Source: an uncultured Selenomonadaceae bacterium
GTDB lineage: Bacteria; Bacillota; Negativicutes; Selenomonadales; Selenomonadaceae
NCBI GenBank assembly: GCA_902782705.1
Contig: CACZOL010000028.1
Span: forward strand, 1-13,314
Direction of reading: 5' to 3'
Length of the DNA: 13,314 nucleotides
Part shown: positions 1 to 6,391 of the stretch, piece by piece
Position numbering within the stretch: position 1 is the first letter of the stretch
Layout: every line of letters starts with the position of its first letter
The notes under the pieces: model-generated
Seen by the model: only the letters and a program-made list of their open reading frames with translations
Told to the model about the DNA's origin: nothing
Databases searched by the model: none
Translations under genes and position numbers: made by a program

Positions 1-115
1 CCCGGACATCATCACGCTCTACAAGGACTTCCTCGGCGAGCCGCTGTCCGACACTTCCCATCACCTGCTGCACACGTCGTATCATCAGGTGCATAAGCTG
101 TACGAATTTAAATAA
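1..115 (+). CDS. [FeFe]-hydrogenase, C-terminal end (partial)
   Basis: Only the last 37 codons lie in the window, read from base 2 and ending at TAA 113-115. The peptide contains LYKDFLGEPLSDTSHHLLHT followed by SYHQVHKLYEFK. This matches from memory the C-terminal small-subunit region of [FeFe]-hydrogenases (pattern LYKEFLGEP...SHELLHTHY), as in NAD(P)-linked HydA/HndD-type catalytic subunits. Such enzymes reduce protons or oxidise hydrogen at the H-cluster in the cytoplasm of fermentative anaerobes. The H-cluster cysteines lie upstream, outside the window, so the subtype cannot be assigned. An AAGGAG motif overlaps the stop codon, but no usable start codon follows at normal spacing, so this is probably the last gene of its operon. 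The family call is fairly good; the subtype is unknown. Confidence 0.72.
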   Translation, partial: PDIITLYKDFLGEPLSDTSHHLLHTSYHQVHKLYEFK

Positions 116-156
116 GGAGAAATATATAGATTCTGCTTAAGACATGCTAACGCTGT

Positions 157-289
157 CTTCCCCTGGAGGGGAAGGTGGCGCGCGAAGCGCGACGGATGAG
201 GTGTTATGACGCAGCGGCTGACATAAACGTACCGCTTGAGACACCTCACCCACCGCCTGCGGCGGTCCCCCCTCCCCTCAAGGGGAGGG
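157..289 (+). repeat. Interspersed hairpin repeat, copy 1
   Basis: A 133-bp element made of three perfect hairpins and a long-range pairing. The left hairpin is CTTCCCCT/AGGGGAAG (157-164/167-174). A CGCGC/GCGCG stem lies just inside it. TGAGGTGT (197-204) pairs with ACACCTCA (241-248) around a core that holds AGCGG/CCGCT (213-217/232-236). The right part has ACCGCC/GGCGGT (252-257/261-266) and CCCTCCCCT/AGGGGAGGG (270-278/281-289). Bases 168-202 and 243-271 are identical to copy 2, while the core between them differs. It is noncoding and lies between the hydrogenase gene and yigZ. It resembles REP/MITE-like intergenic elements; a role as terminator or mRNA 3'-end structure is inference. Confidence 0.85.
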
Positions 290-326
290 CTGGGGATTTT
301 AGCAGTTTTTAGTCAAGAATATATTG

Positions 327-359
327 AAAAAGCGCTTTGCGATTTGCAAAGCGCTTTTT
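327..359 (+). terminator. Bidirectional intrinsic terminator
   Basis: A perfect 14-bp stem (327-340 with 346-359) around the loop GATTT. The stem begins with an A-run and ends in a T-run, so it reads as a terminator on both strands. It would end the hydrogenase transcript (+) and the yigZ transcript (-). Confidence 0.85.
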
Positions 360-360
360 A

Positions 361-423
361 GTTAGGAGTTAGGAGTTAGGAGTGAGGAGTTAGGAGTTAG
401 GAGTGAGGAGTTAGGAGTTAGGA
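361..423 (+). repeat. Tandem heptanucleotide repeat, 9 units
   Basis: Nine uninterrupted 7-bp units. Seven are GTTAGGA and two are GTGAGGA (382-388 and 403-409). The variant units give a 21-bp higher-order period (368-388 and 389-409). The array starts right after the terminator stem and stops one base before the yigZ stop codon, so it lies in the 3' untranslated region of yigZ. Every unit carries AGGAG on the plus strand, but no plus-strand gene follows. It looks like a slippage-prone array. Confidence 0.95.
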
Positions 424-424
424 G

Positions 425-1057
425 TTATTCTTTTGGTATTGGTTCCAGAAATTCTTCCAATTCGTCTGCTTCTTCGATGATTGCGGTTGCTGCAGTCAGG
501 TCGGTCAGTTCTTTGATTGCGTCATCGCAGGCGTCCGGCTCGACAAGGAGCGGCAGCGTGACTTTCTCCGCATAGACGGCTTCGCCGGTGCGGAGATTTT
601 TTTTGCGTGCCCAGTGCTCGACGGAAGACAGCGTCTCGTAGCCGACGGTCACGTTCAGGCGGCGGAGCAGGATACGGCGCGCCAGCGTCGCGGCATCGAG
701 ACCGATGGCTGCCGCGTGGGCGTAAGCGCGCGTAAGACCGCCTGCGCCGAGCTTGATGCCGCCGAAGTAGCGCACGACGACGATCATCGCGTCCGTCAGT
801 TCACGGCGTTTCAACACTTCCAGGATCGGCATGCCTGCCGTACCGCCCGGCTCGCCGTCGTCGCTGGATTTTTGCCGCGCGCCGTCCGCGCCGAGAATCC
901 ATGCCGAGCAACAATGACGCGCGTCGTAATGTTCTTTTCTGATACGGGCGAGAAAGGCGCGCGATTCGTCTTCGCTTTTTACGGCGGCGGCGTAGGCGAT
1001 GAACCGCGACCGCTGGACGGTAAATTCCGCCATGCCGCTCGTCAAGATTGTCAGCAT
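425..1057 (-). CDS. yigZ: YigZ / IMPACT (UPF0029) family protein
   Basis: A 210-residue cytoplasmic protein with the two-domain layout of the bacterial YigZ family. The N-terminal IMPACT domain spans roughly residues 10-125 and a ferredoxin-like DUF1949-type domain follows at about 140-205. Diagnostic motifs are SRFIAY (17-22), HYDARHCCSAW (43-53), DDGEPGGTAG (66-75) and VVRYFGGIKLGAGGLTRAY (94-112). The length is normal for the family. The biochemical role is not settled; eukaryotic IMPACT is a translation-stress regulator. The chosen ATG has only a weak upstream site (GGTGA). An internal ATG at codon 9 is possible but would shorten the conserved N-terminus. The gene stands alone, with a hairpin repeat beyond each end and the heptamer array directly after its stop. 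Confidence 0.93.
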   Translation of the reverse strand: MLTILTSGMAEFTVQRSRFIAYAAAVKSEDESRAFLARIRKEHYDARHCCSAWILGADGARQKSSDDGEPGGTAGMPILEVLKRRELTDAMIVVVRYFGGIKLGAGGLTRAYAHAAAIGLDAATLARRILLRRLNVTVGYETLSSVEHWARKKNLRTGEAVYAEKVTLPLLVEPDACDDAIKELTDLTAATAIIEEADELEEFLEPIPKE

Positions 1058-1106
1058 TTTGTCACCGTCTATCTATATAGTTTAGGTTTAGATTTTGCTA
1101 CATCAG

Positions 1107-1236
1107 CCTTCCCCTTTGGGGAAGGTGGCGCGCGAAGCGCGACGGATGAGGTCTGAAAAAGTAACAATGAATACAATCGTTACGTTGCAAAACCTCACCC
1201 ACCGCCTGCGGCGGTCCCCCTCCCCAGGGGGGAGGG
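1107..1236 (+). repeat. Interspersed hairpin repeat, copy 2
   Basis: A 130-bp second copy in the same orientation as copy 1. The left hairpin is CCTTCCCC/GGGGAAGG (1107-1114/1118-1125), followed by the CGCGC/GCGCG stem. TGAGGT (1147-1152) faces ACCTCA (1192-1197), then comes ACCGCC/GGCGGT (1201-1206/1210-1215). The right CCCTCCCC hairpin is slightly degenerate. The arms 1118-1152 and 1192-1220 match copy 1 exactly. The 39-base core is unrelated to the copy 1 core but has its own short stem, GTAAC/GTTAC (1161-1165/1179-1183). It lies between the yigZ start and the downstream end of the membrane-protein gene. Confidence 0.85.
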
Positions 1237-1261
1237 CATAGGAATTGATATTTTTTAATAT

Positions 1262-1906
1262 CTATCTGTCTTTCGTATCCACGTTATCGCGCAGCGCGAA
1301 AATTTCCTTGGCCGTGAAAAGCCCTGCCGGAGCCTCCGAGCGCATGACGTCCCGCAGGCGTCGGCTTTGCTCCTCCTGTATTTCCGTGCGCTGCGTTTCG
1401 GGATCGGCGACGTTTGCCGTGTGATGGATCGTCTGTCGCTGAGCCTCAGCGTAGGCACGGGCTTTCAGGATGATCGTCGTCACGAGGTCGTAGTTTTCAT
1501 CGTCGAGCGCCAGCGGGGGCTCCATCTGCAAGAGATGGTCCAGCGTGGCGAGCGCCGTTTCGTCGAGCTCGGTCAGCCGCTCGTGCGCCGTCGTCAAGTC
1601 GATGACGTCCGCGTCGAAGTCGGAAAGAATGCGGTGGTATTGCTGCCAGTTGTGGTCCATTTGGTCGATGAATCCCTGATATTCGGCATACCAATCTGCG
1701 ACGATCATTTGCTGCTCGGCGAGATGCGCGCGCTCCGCCGCCGTCATCGGCTCGGGTTTTGTTTCGCGGGTCATATAGAAAGCTGTGCCCGCGATCAGCA
1801 GCACCGCGCAAAAGATTGCGAAGACGCTGCGCTTTGGGAAAAAGCGCCGGACGAGAAACAGGAGCAGGACGACGGCCGCTATGCCCGCCGCTTCAAGCCA
1901 CATCAT
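1262..1906 (-). CDS. Hypothetical two-helix membrane protein
   Basis: A 214-residue protein that I do not recognise. Two hydrophobic helices at about residues 4-19 and 28-45, separated by a basic turn (RRFFPKRS), suggest a membrane hairpin. A soluble, acidic, mostly helical tail of about 165 residues follows (AEQQMIVADWYAEYQGFIDQ and similar), rich in E, D, Q and A and without cysteines or recognisable catalytic motifs. By the positive-inside rule the short basic turn would be cytoplasmic and the tail outside; this is a guess. The start is the first of two adjacent ATG codons and has an AGGAAGG ribosome site 7 bases upstream. It is transcribed away from the ABC transporter and looks monocistronic. 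Confidence 0.7.
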   Translation of the reverse strand: MMWLEAAGIAAVVLLLFLVRRFFPKRSVFAIFCAVLLIAGTAFYMTRETKPEPMTAAERAHLAEQQMIVADWYAEYQGFIDQMDHNWQQYHRILSDFDADVIDLTTAHERLTELDETALATLDHLLQMEPPLALDDENYDLVTTIILKARAYAEAQRQTIHHTANVADPETQRTEIQEEQSRRLRDVMRSEAPAGLFTAKEIFALRDNVDTKDR

Positions 1907-1954
1907 AAAGAGCCCTTCCTTTCCTACGAATCATAACTTACATTTTATCATATC

Positions 1955-1983
1955 TTGAAAACCTTTGTCATCTTCACTATAAT
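1955..1983 (+). promoter_or_regulatory. Sigma-70-type promoter for the ABC transporter operon
   Basis: TTGAAA (1955-1960), a 17-base spacer, and a perfect TATAAT (1978-1983). Transcription would start near 1990, leaving an untranslated leader of about 125 bases before the ATG at 2115. This is the best promoter match in the window. Confidence 0.72.
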
Positions 1984-2029
1984 GGAAGATATAGTAGTTT
2001 ACATGAAAAACCAATATATATCGTGATTG

Positions 2030-2094
2030 AATTTTGCTGAATGCGCGTTCCCATTGGGGGAGGGGTTGGAGATTAGCGATTTTCAGCTAAAATT
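2030..2094 (+). repeat. Relic of the hairpin repeat in the ABC-transporter leader
   Basis: TTCCCATTGGGGGAGGGG (2048-2065) and the TTGGAGATTAGCGATTTT that follows resemble the right end of repeat copy 1 (GGGGAGGGCTGGGGATTTTA). The arms and core are missing. It is framed by an imperfect inverted repeat, AATTTTGCTGA (2030-2040) and TCAGCTAAAATT (2083-2094). The whole structure would fold in the 5' leader of the transporter mRNA, just before its ribosome site. The relationship to the repeat is inferred by eye. Confidence 0.45.
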
Positions 2095-2114
2095 TATATA
2101 GAAAGGTCAATGAT

Positions 2115-3863
2115 ATGAAAACTTCTTTTTTGCGTGATTTTTGGCGGCTGTTCCGCGGGTATTGGAAATCGGCGGAGAAAAAGCGCGCTGTCGGGCTGTT
2201 GGCCGTCGTCATCGGGCTGAACTTCGCGATGGTCTATTTGCTCGTGCAGCTCAACGCATGGTACAACGAATTTTACAACGCGCTGCAGGCGTATGAGTAC
2301 GGCCTGTTTTGGCCGCTGATCGGAAAGTTCAGCGTGCTCGCGTTTATTTACATCGGCATCGCCGTTTACGCGATTTATCTGCGGCAGCTCTTGGAGCTCC
2401 GCTGGCGTACATGGATGACCGGAGAATATCTGGGCGCATGGCTGAAAGATCAAGCGCATTACAGACTCCAAGTCGTCGGCAGCGGCATGGATAACCCTGA
2501 CCAGCGAATTCAAGAGGACATCGATCTTTTTGTCAGTCTGACGCTGCAGCTCCTTTTGGGGCTGTTGAAACAGATTACGACGATTGCCGCTTTTGCCGTC
2601 GTTCTCTGGGAGCTTTCCGGCGTATTGACGGTGCCGTTCGGCGGCGGCACGGTCGAGATCCACGGTTACATGCTTTGGTTCTCTCTCGCGTATTCCGCCG
2701 TCGGCACTGTGCTCGCCCATGTCGTCGGGCGAAAGCTGATTGCGCTGAATTATGAGCAGCAGCGCTATGAGGCGGATTTCCGTTTTTCGATGGCGCGTAT
2801 GCGTGAAAACAGCGAGAGTATCGCGTTCTACCGCGGCGAAGGTGCGGAAAATGCCGGTTTCTTGGAGCGCTTCGGACATGTGATCACGAACTTCCGCGAA
2901 TTGATGCGGCAGACGAAGTTCCTGAATTTCTATGCGAATTCCTATATGCAGTTCGCAATCATCGCGCCGCTGATTCTCGCCGCGCCGCGGTATTTCGGCG
3001 GAGAGATGGCGCTCGGCGGACTCATGCAGACAGTCAGCGCGTTTGGGCGCGTGCAGGACGGGCTGTCGTATTTCGTTGAAGCGTACGATACGATTGCCAA
3101 GCTCGTTTCCGTCATCCATCGACTGTCCGGTTTTACGGAGCACCTCGAAGAAGTTCGCGGGCTGGCGCCCGCCGTCCGACAGGACGAAGGCGGTGCAGTG
3201 GAAGCGGACGGCGCGGAGGTCGACGCCTCCCATGCGCTGGTGATGGACGGCGTGTCCGTGCGCCTGCCGGACGACAGGCGTCTTGTTGCGCCGTTTTCGC
3301 TCGCGCTGCCTGCAGGGAAGAGACTCCTCGTCACCGGCCCCTCCGGCTGCGGCAAGAGTACGCTGCTTCGGGCGCTGGCGGGCATTTGGCCTTTCGGCGA
3401 GGGACGGCTGGTGCGTCCGCCCCAAAGCCGCGTGTTGTTTTTGCCGCAGCGCCCGTATTTGCCGCTGGGTACGCTCCGGCGCGCCGTCGTCTATCCACGT
3501 CCGGAAGCGGAGGCGCCGGACGATGCGGAGATCCGCCGCGTGCTGGCGCTCGTCGATCTTGCGCCGCTTGCCGACCGGCTCGGCGACGTCGACGACTGGA
3601 GCCGTATTCTGTCGCTGGGCGAGCAGCAGCGCATTGCGTTCGCACGCGTTCTCCTGGCGCGGCCCGACTGGATCTTCCTCGACGAGGCGACCAGCGCTCT
3701 GGACGAGGCGCGGGAAGCGCGGCTTTACGATCTTTTGCGCAGCGAGCTTCCGAATGCGGGCGTGGTCAGCGTCGCGCATCGTTCCACACTTTACGCGCGC
3801 CATGACAGCGAACTTTCGCTGGCGGACGGCGCGGCGGTTTTGCGGCCTATACCTGCCGGCTGA
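2115..3863 (+). CDS. ABC transporter, fused permease/ATPase, SbmA/BacA-YddA type
   Basis: A 582-residue half-transporter with the membrane domain first (about 1-350) and the ATPase domain second (about 372-580). Hydrophobic segments lie near residues 27-47, 68-90, 145-166, 185-204 and 278-293. The family motif DNPDQRIQEDI (126-136) and RENSESIAFYRGE (230-242) mark the ABC_membrane_2/SbmA_BacA group, which includes E. coli YddA and peroxisomal ABCD proteins. ATPase motifs are Walker A GPSGCGKST (408-416), Q-loop Q445, signature LSLGEQQ (499-505), Walker B WIFLDE (519-524) and H-loop H555. The signature has L in place of G at its third position, as I recall for this group. Relatives move antimicrobial peptides or corrinoids; the substrate here is unknown. 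It probably homodimerises in the inner membrane. An AAAGG site lies 8 bases before the ATG. Confidence 0.9.
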   Translation: MKTSFLRDFWRLFRGYWKSAEKKRAVGLLAVVIGLNFAMVYLLVQLNAWYNEFYNALQAYEYGLFWPLIGKFSVLAFIYIGIAVYAIYLRQLLELRWRTWMTGEYLGAWLKDQAHYRLQVVGSGMDNPDQRIQEDIDLFVSLTLQLLLGLLKQITTIAAFAVVLWELSGVLTVPFGGGTVEIHGYMLWFSLAYSAVGTVLAHVVGRKLIALNYEQQRYEADFRFSMARMRENSESIAFYRGEGAENAGFLERFGHVITNFRELMRQTKFLNFYANSYMQFAIIAPLILAAPRYFGGEMALGGLMQTVSAFGRVQDGLSYFVEAYDTIAKLVSVIHRLSGFTEHLEEVRGLAPAVRQDEGGAVEADGAEVDASHALVMDGVSVRLPDDRRLVAPFSLALPAGKRLLVTGPSGCGKSTLLRALAGIWPFGEGRLVRPPQSRVLFLPQRPYLPLGTLRRAVVYPRPEAEAPDDAEIRRVLALVDLAPLADRLGDVDDWSRILSLGEQQRIAFARVLLARPDWIFLDEATSALDEAREARLYDLLRSELPNAGVVSVAHRSTLYARHDSELSLADGAAVLRPIPAG

Positions 3864-3910
3864 CGGCGGCAAGAGATATCAGGGAATCGGAGTCACAGGG
3901 GGAATCTGCC

Positions 3911-4612
3911 ATGGGGGACGCGAAAAGCAAAATCGTATTGGAAAAGCTGTCCATTTTTCGGGGCCTCGAACCGGGCGAGCCGGAGGCGTTTGTCAAGGAT
4001 ATGGGCGGCAGGATCCAGCGGTTTTTGAAAAAAGAGCGCATTGTGTACCGGCATGACGACAATCCCAATCTCGGAGTCGTCGTCGAAGGCGCGGTGCATA
4101 TCGTCTTGACCGATTTCGCCGAGAGCGAGGTGCTCGCCTACGAATTGCAGGCAGACGCGCTGTTCGGCAACGTATGGGCGGTCGCCGGAACGGAAACATA
4201 TTGCGGCATGTCGGTGGACGTTCGGCCGAAGACGGTGCTCCTGTGGCTGCCGTATCGAAGCTTCCTGGCGGCAGGAACCGAGAAGAAGCAGTCTGCGCGG
4301 GCGGAACGCGTTTATGGGATTGTGCGGCGAAACTTGCTGACGATCCTTTCGCGCATGATGTTTGTGATGATCCAGAAGATCGAGGTGCTTTCCCAGTACA
4401 CGCTGCGCGGCAGGCTGCGGCTGTATTTGTTCCATCAGGCGAAAGCGCAGGGAACGGACCGGGTGAAAGTTCCGAGCCGCGTAGAGCTGGCAAAGATGCT
4501 GGTGTGCAATCGCAGCGCATTGACGAGAGAGATCGGGTGCATGGAAGACGAAGGGGTGCTCGTCTGCGGCGACGGCTGGATGCAGATGAAAGACGCGCAA
4601 AAGATGAAATGA
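3911..4612 (+). CDS. Crp/Fnr-family transcriptional regulator
   Basis: A 233-residue protein with a cyclic-nucleotide-binding-like beta-roll at about residues 12-130, a long dimerisation helix near 130-165, and a C-terminal winged helix. The recognition region is RVELAKMLVCNRSALTREIG (190-209). The effector pocket lacks the arginine-serine pair that binds cAMP in CRP; the corresponding stretch reads LFGNVWAVAGTETYCGMSV. There is no N-terminal cysteine cluster of the FNR type, so the signal is unknown. It starts 47 bases after the transporter stop, with an AGGGGG ribosome site 8 bases before the ATG and no terminator between, so co-transcription is likely. A local regulator of the transporter is a reasonable inference. 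Negativicutes and Clostridia have many such degenerate Crp/Fnr proteins. Confidence 0.9.
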   Translation: MGDAKSKIVLEKLSIFRGLEPGEPEAFVKDMGGRIQRFLKKERIVYRHDDNPNLGVVVEGAVHIVLTDFAESEVLAYELQADALFGNVWAVAGTETYCGMSVDVRPKTVLLWLPYRSFLAAGTEKKQSARAERVYGIVRRNLLTILSRMMFVMIQKIEVLSQYTLRGRLRLYLFHQAKAQGTDRVKVPSRVELAKMLVCNRSALTREIGCMEDEGVLVCGDGWMQMKDAQKMK

Positions 4613-4623
4613 GACAAAGAAAG

Positions 4624-4657
4624 AATCGCGGGACGAATGCGTGTCCCGCGATTTTTT
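4624..4657 (+). terminator. Intrinsic terminator after the crp/fnr-like gene
   Basis: A perfect 11-bp GC-rich stem (4624-4634 with 4643-4653), loop GAATGCGT, followed by a T-run to 4657. It lies in the convergent gap with the XRE gene. On the minus strand the tail is TTCTTTCTTTG, so weaker termination of the XRE transcript is also possible. Confidence 0.9.
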
Positions 4658-4671
4658 GTCGATATGGAATT

Positions 4672-5028
4672 TCACGAACGTTTTTTGCCTTCCGCTTCGT
4701 CGCCGTAGAGAGCCATGATGAGACTGACGAGTTTTTTGCGGTCCCTTTGCGTAGGCGTTCTGGAAAAGATCTTGTATGAGCCGTCCTGCAGAAAAGAGGT
4801 CAGCTCGATGCCCGGCTCTTTGCGCGTGTAAGGACGGTCATGTTTCAGAAGGAAGTCGAGCGAAACATGAAAATAGTCCGCGATTTTTTTCAGCGTTTCA
4901 TGGTCGGGTTCCCGTACGCCGCGTTCGTAACGGTTGTATGTAGACTGCCCGATATGGAGCGCGTTCGCGATATCCGTTTGTGTCAGGGACTCTTTTTCGC
5001 GAAGATAACGCAGGCGGTTGTTCTGCAT
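4672..5028 (-). CDS. XRE-family helix-turn-helix regulator
   Basis: A 118-residue DNA-binding protein. Residues about 6-61 form a Cro/C1-type HTH: RLRYLREKESLTQTDIANAL, then IGQSTYNRYERGVREPD and LKKIADYFHVSLDFLL. This pattern is typical of HTH_3 proteins in Firmicutes. The C-terminal 50 residues are charged and include SRTPTQRDRKKLVSLIMALY, probably a dimerisation helix. The start has an AAGGAG site 8 bases upstream. The gene converges on the crp/fnr-like gene and lies downstream of the aminotransferase on the same strand, with its own promoter candidate. No phage or toxin genes are adjacent, so I would not call it a phage repressor or antitoxin. Its target is unknown; autoregulation is common in the family. 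Confidence 0.88.
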   Translation of the reverse strand: MQNNRLRYLREKESLTQTDIANALHIGQSTYNRYERGVREPDHETLKKIADYFHVSLDFLLKHDRPYTRKEPGIELTSFLQDGSYKIFSRTPTQRDRKKLVSLIMALYGDEAEGKKRS

Positions 5029-5176
5029 ACGACAAACTCCTTCTCAAACATATAATGAAATTCTATCATCCGTCTGCTTCTGCAGGCGGGGCTTGCATCT
5101 TTCTACGACCGCACGCCTTGTTGAAATGCCGGTTCGCGTGAGGTTACTCCTTCGGAAAAATATGATTTATGGCATT

Positions 5177-5205
5177 ATCATACCAAAATACATCCGGATT
5201 TTCAA
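5177..5205 (-). promoter_or_regulatory. Promoter candidate for the XRE gene
   Basis: On the minus strand TTGAAA (5205-5200), a 17-base spacer, and TATGAT (5182-5177). The -35 box begins one base beyond the aminotransferase stop codon. The expected leader is about 140 bases. TATGAT also pairs with a downstream ATCATA followed by five Ts, so the same bases could act as a weak terminator for the upstream operon. Confidence 0.55.
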
Positions 5206-5206
5206 A

Positions 5207-6391
5207 TTATATGCGTTTGGTGTGATTCTCCAGGAAATGACCGATGCGCGCGAGGGCTTCGTCAATCTTTTCCAGCGACGTCGCGTAGGAGCAGCGGACG
5301 TAACCCTTGCCGCAGTCTCCGAAAGCACTGCCCGGTACGAGGGCGACGTGCTCCGTTTTCAAGAGGTTCTCCGCAAATTCTTCAGAGGAAAGCCCCGTGG
5401 AGCTGACGTCGGGGAAAATGTAAAACGCGCCTTTCGGCTCAAAGCACGGAAGACCGAGCTTCGTCAGGCCGCGATAAATAAAGCCGCGCCGCAAATCATA
5501 TTCGGCGACCATTTTGTCGCGGTATTTCGCGCCGCGTCTCAGCGCCTCGACGGCGGCGAGCTGCGCGGTAATCGGCGCGCAGAGCATCGTGTACTGATGG
5601 ATTTTCGTCATGGCGGCAATCAGTTCCGGCGCACCGAGCGCGTAGCCGATGCGCCAGCCTGTCATCGCATAGGCCTTGGAAAATCCGTCGAGGAGCAATG
5701 TGCGTTCCTGCATGCCGGGCAGCGAGGCGAAAGAAACATGCGGCTCTCCGCCGTAGGTCAGGTCGCCGTAAATTTCGTCGGAGATCACGAGCAGGTCGTG
5801 CGCTTCGGCGAATTTCGCCAGTTCCAAAAGATGTTCGCGGCGCATGACCGCGCCGGTGGGATTGTTCGGGTAGCCGATCAGAAGGACGCGGGTGCGCGGC
5901 GTGACGTGCGCCTCCAGGTCTTCCGCCGTAACGCGGAATTCGTTTTCGATGCGCGCGGGCACGGGCACGGCGACGCCGCCCGCCAATGTCGTGCAGGCCG
6001 TGTATGATACATAGCAAGGCTCGGGAATCAATACTTCGTCGCCGGGGGCAAGCATGGCGCGCAGAGCGATGTCCAGCGCTTCGCTGACGCCGACGGTGAC
6101 GAGGACTTCGGTTTTCGCGTCATAGTCGAGGCCCTGCTGCTCTTTTTTGAGACGCACGATTTCCGTCAGAAGTTCCGGCAGGCCGCGATTCGCGGTGTAG
6201 GAAGTGCGGCCCTGTTCAAGGCCGTAAATACAGCTTTCGCGGATTGTCCACGGTGTCACGAAATCCGGTTCGCCGACGCCGAGCGAGATCACGTCCTCCA
6301 TTTCGGCGGCGATGTCGAAAAAGCGCCGAATACCGGAAGGCGGTACGGCGTTGACTTGCGGCGCGATCCGCGCGGTCCAATCGATGGTCAT
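5207..6391 (-). CDS. Class I/II PLP-dependent aminotransferase
   Basis: A 394-residue fold-type I aminotransferase of the AspC/PatA-like group; it is complete and of normal length. Visible residues are YPNNPTG (174-180, PLP-contacting Asn), SDEIYGDL (204-211, Asp and Tyr to the cofactor), GFSKAYAMTGWRIGY (236-250, Schiff-base Lys239) and the substrate carboxylate-binding Arg366 in YVRCSYA. The N-terminal ISLGVGEPDF is the usual family start. It would transfer an amino group between an amino acid and a 2-oxo acid in the cytoplasm; the substrate cannot be read from sequence. Its ATG overlaps the stop of the Lrp-type gene by ATGA and has only a weak site of its own (GGTGGTG), so translation is probably coupled. 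The partner suggests control by an amino acid. Confidence 0.93.
   Translation of the reverse strand: MTIDWTARIAPQVNAVPPSGIRRFFDIAAEMEDVISLGVGEPDFVTPWTIRESCIYGLEQGRTSYTANRGLPELLTEIVRLKKEQQGLDYDAKTEVLVTVGVSEALDIALRAMLAPGDEVLIPEPCYVSYTACTTLAGGVAVPVPARIENEFRVTAEDLEAHVTPRTRVLLIGYPNNPTGAVMRREHLLELAKFAEAHDLLVISDEIYGDLTYGGEPHVSFASLPGMQERTLLLDGFSKAYAMTGWRIGYALGAPELIAAMTKIHQYTMLCAPITAQLAAVEALRRGAKYRDKMVAEYDLRRGFIYRGLTKLGLPCFEPKGAFYIFPDVSSTGLSSEEFAENLLKTEHVALVPGSAFGDCGKGYVRCSYATSLEKIDEALARIGHFLENHTKRI

Noticed and set aside
144..209. Short ORF (21 residues) that starts before and runs through repeat copy 1
   Set aside because: It has no ribosome site at usable spacing and most of its codons come from the hairpin arms.
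361..423. Tandem array considered as a CRISPR array
   Set aside because: Units are 7 bp with no spacers and no cas genes nearby.
1367..1936. Open frame of 189 codons on the plus strand
   Set aside because: It is antisense to the two-helix membrane protein. It has no ribosome site, and its peptide is low in structure and arginine-rich, whereas the minus frame shows clear transmembrane helices.
2094..3872. Open frame of 592 codons on the minus strand
   Set aside because: It lies opposite the ABC transporter, whose ATPase motifs are intact. The antisense peptide is arginine- and glutamine-rich with no fold-like pattern, as expected from GC-biased codons.
4672..5028. XRE gene as antitoxin or phage repressor
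   Set aside because: No small toxin gene, integrase or phage gene lies next to it. It has its own promoter and terminator and sits among housekeeping genes.
5018..6007. Open frame of 329 codons on the plus strand
   Set aside because: It is antisense to the aminotransferase, which has all its catalytic residues.
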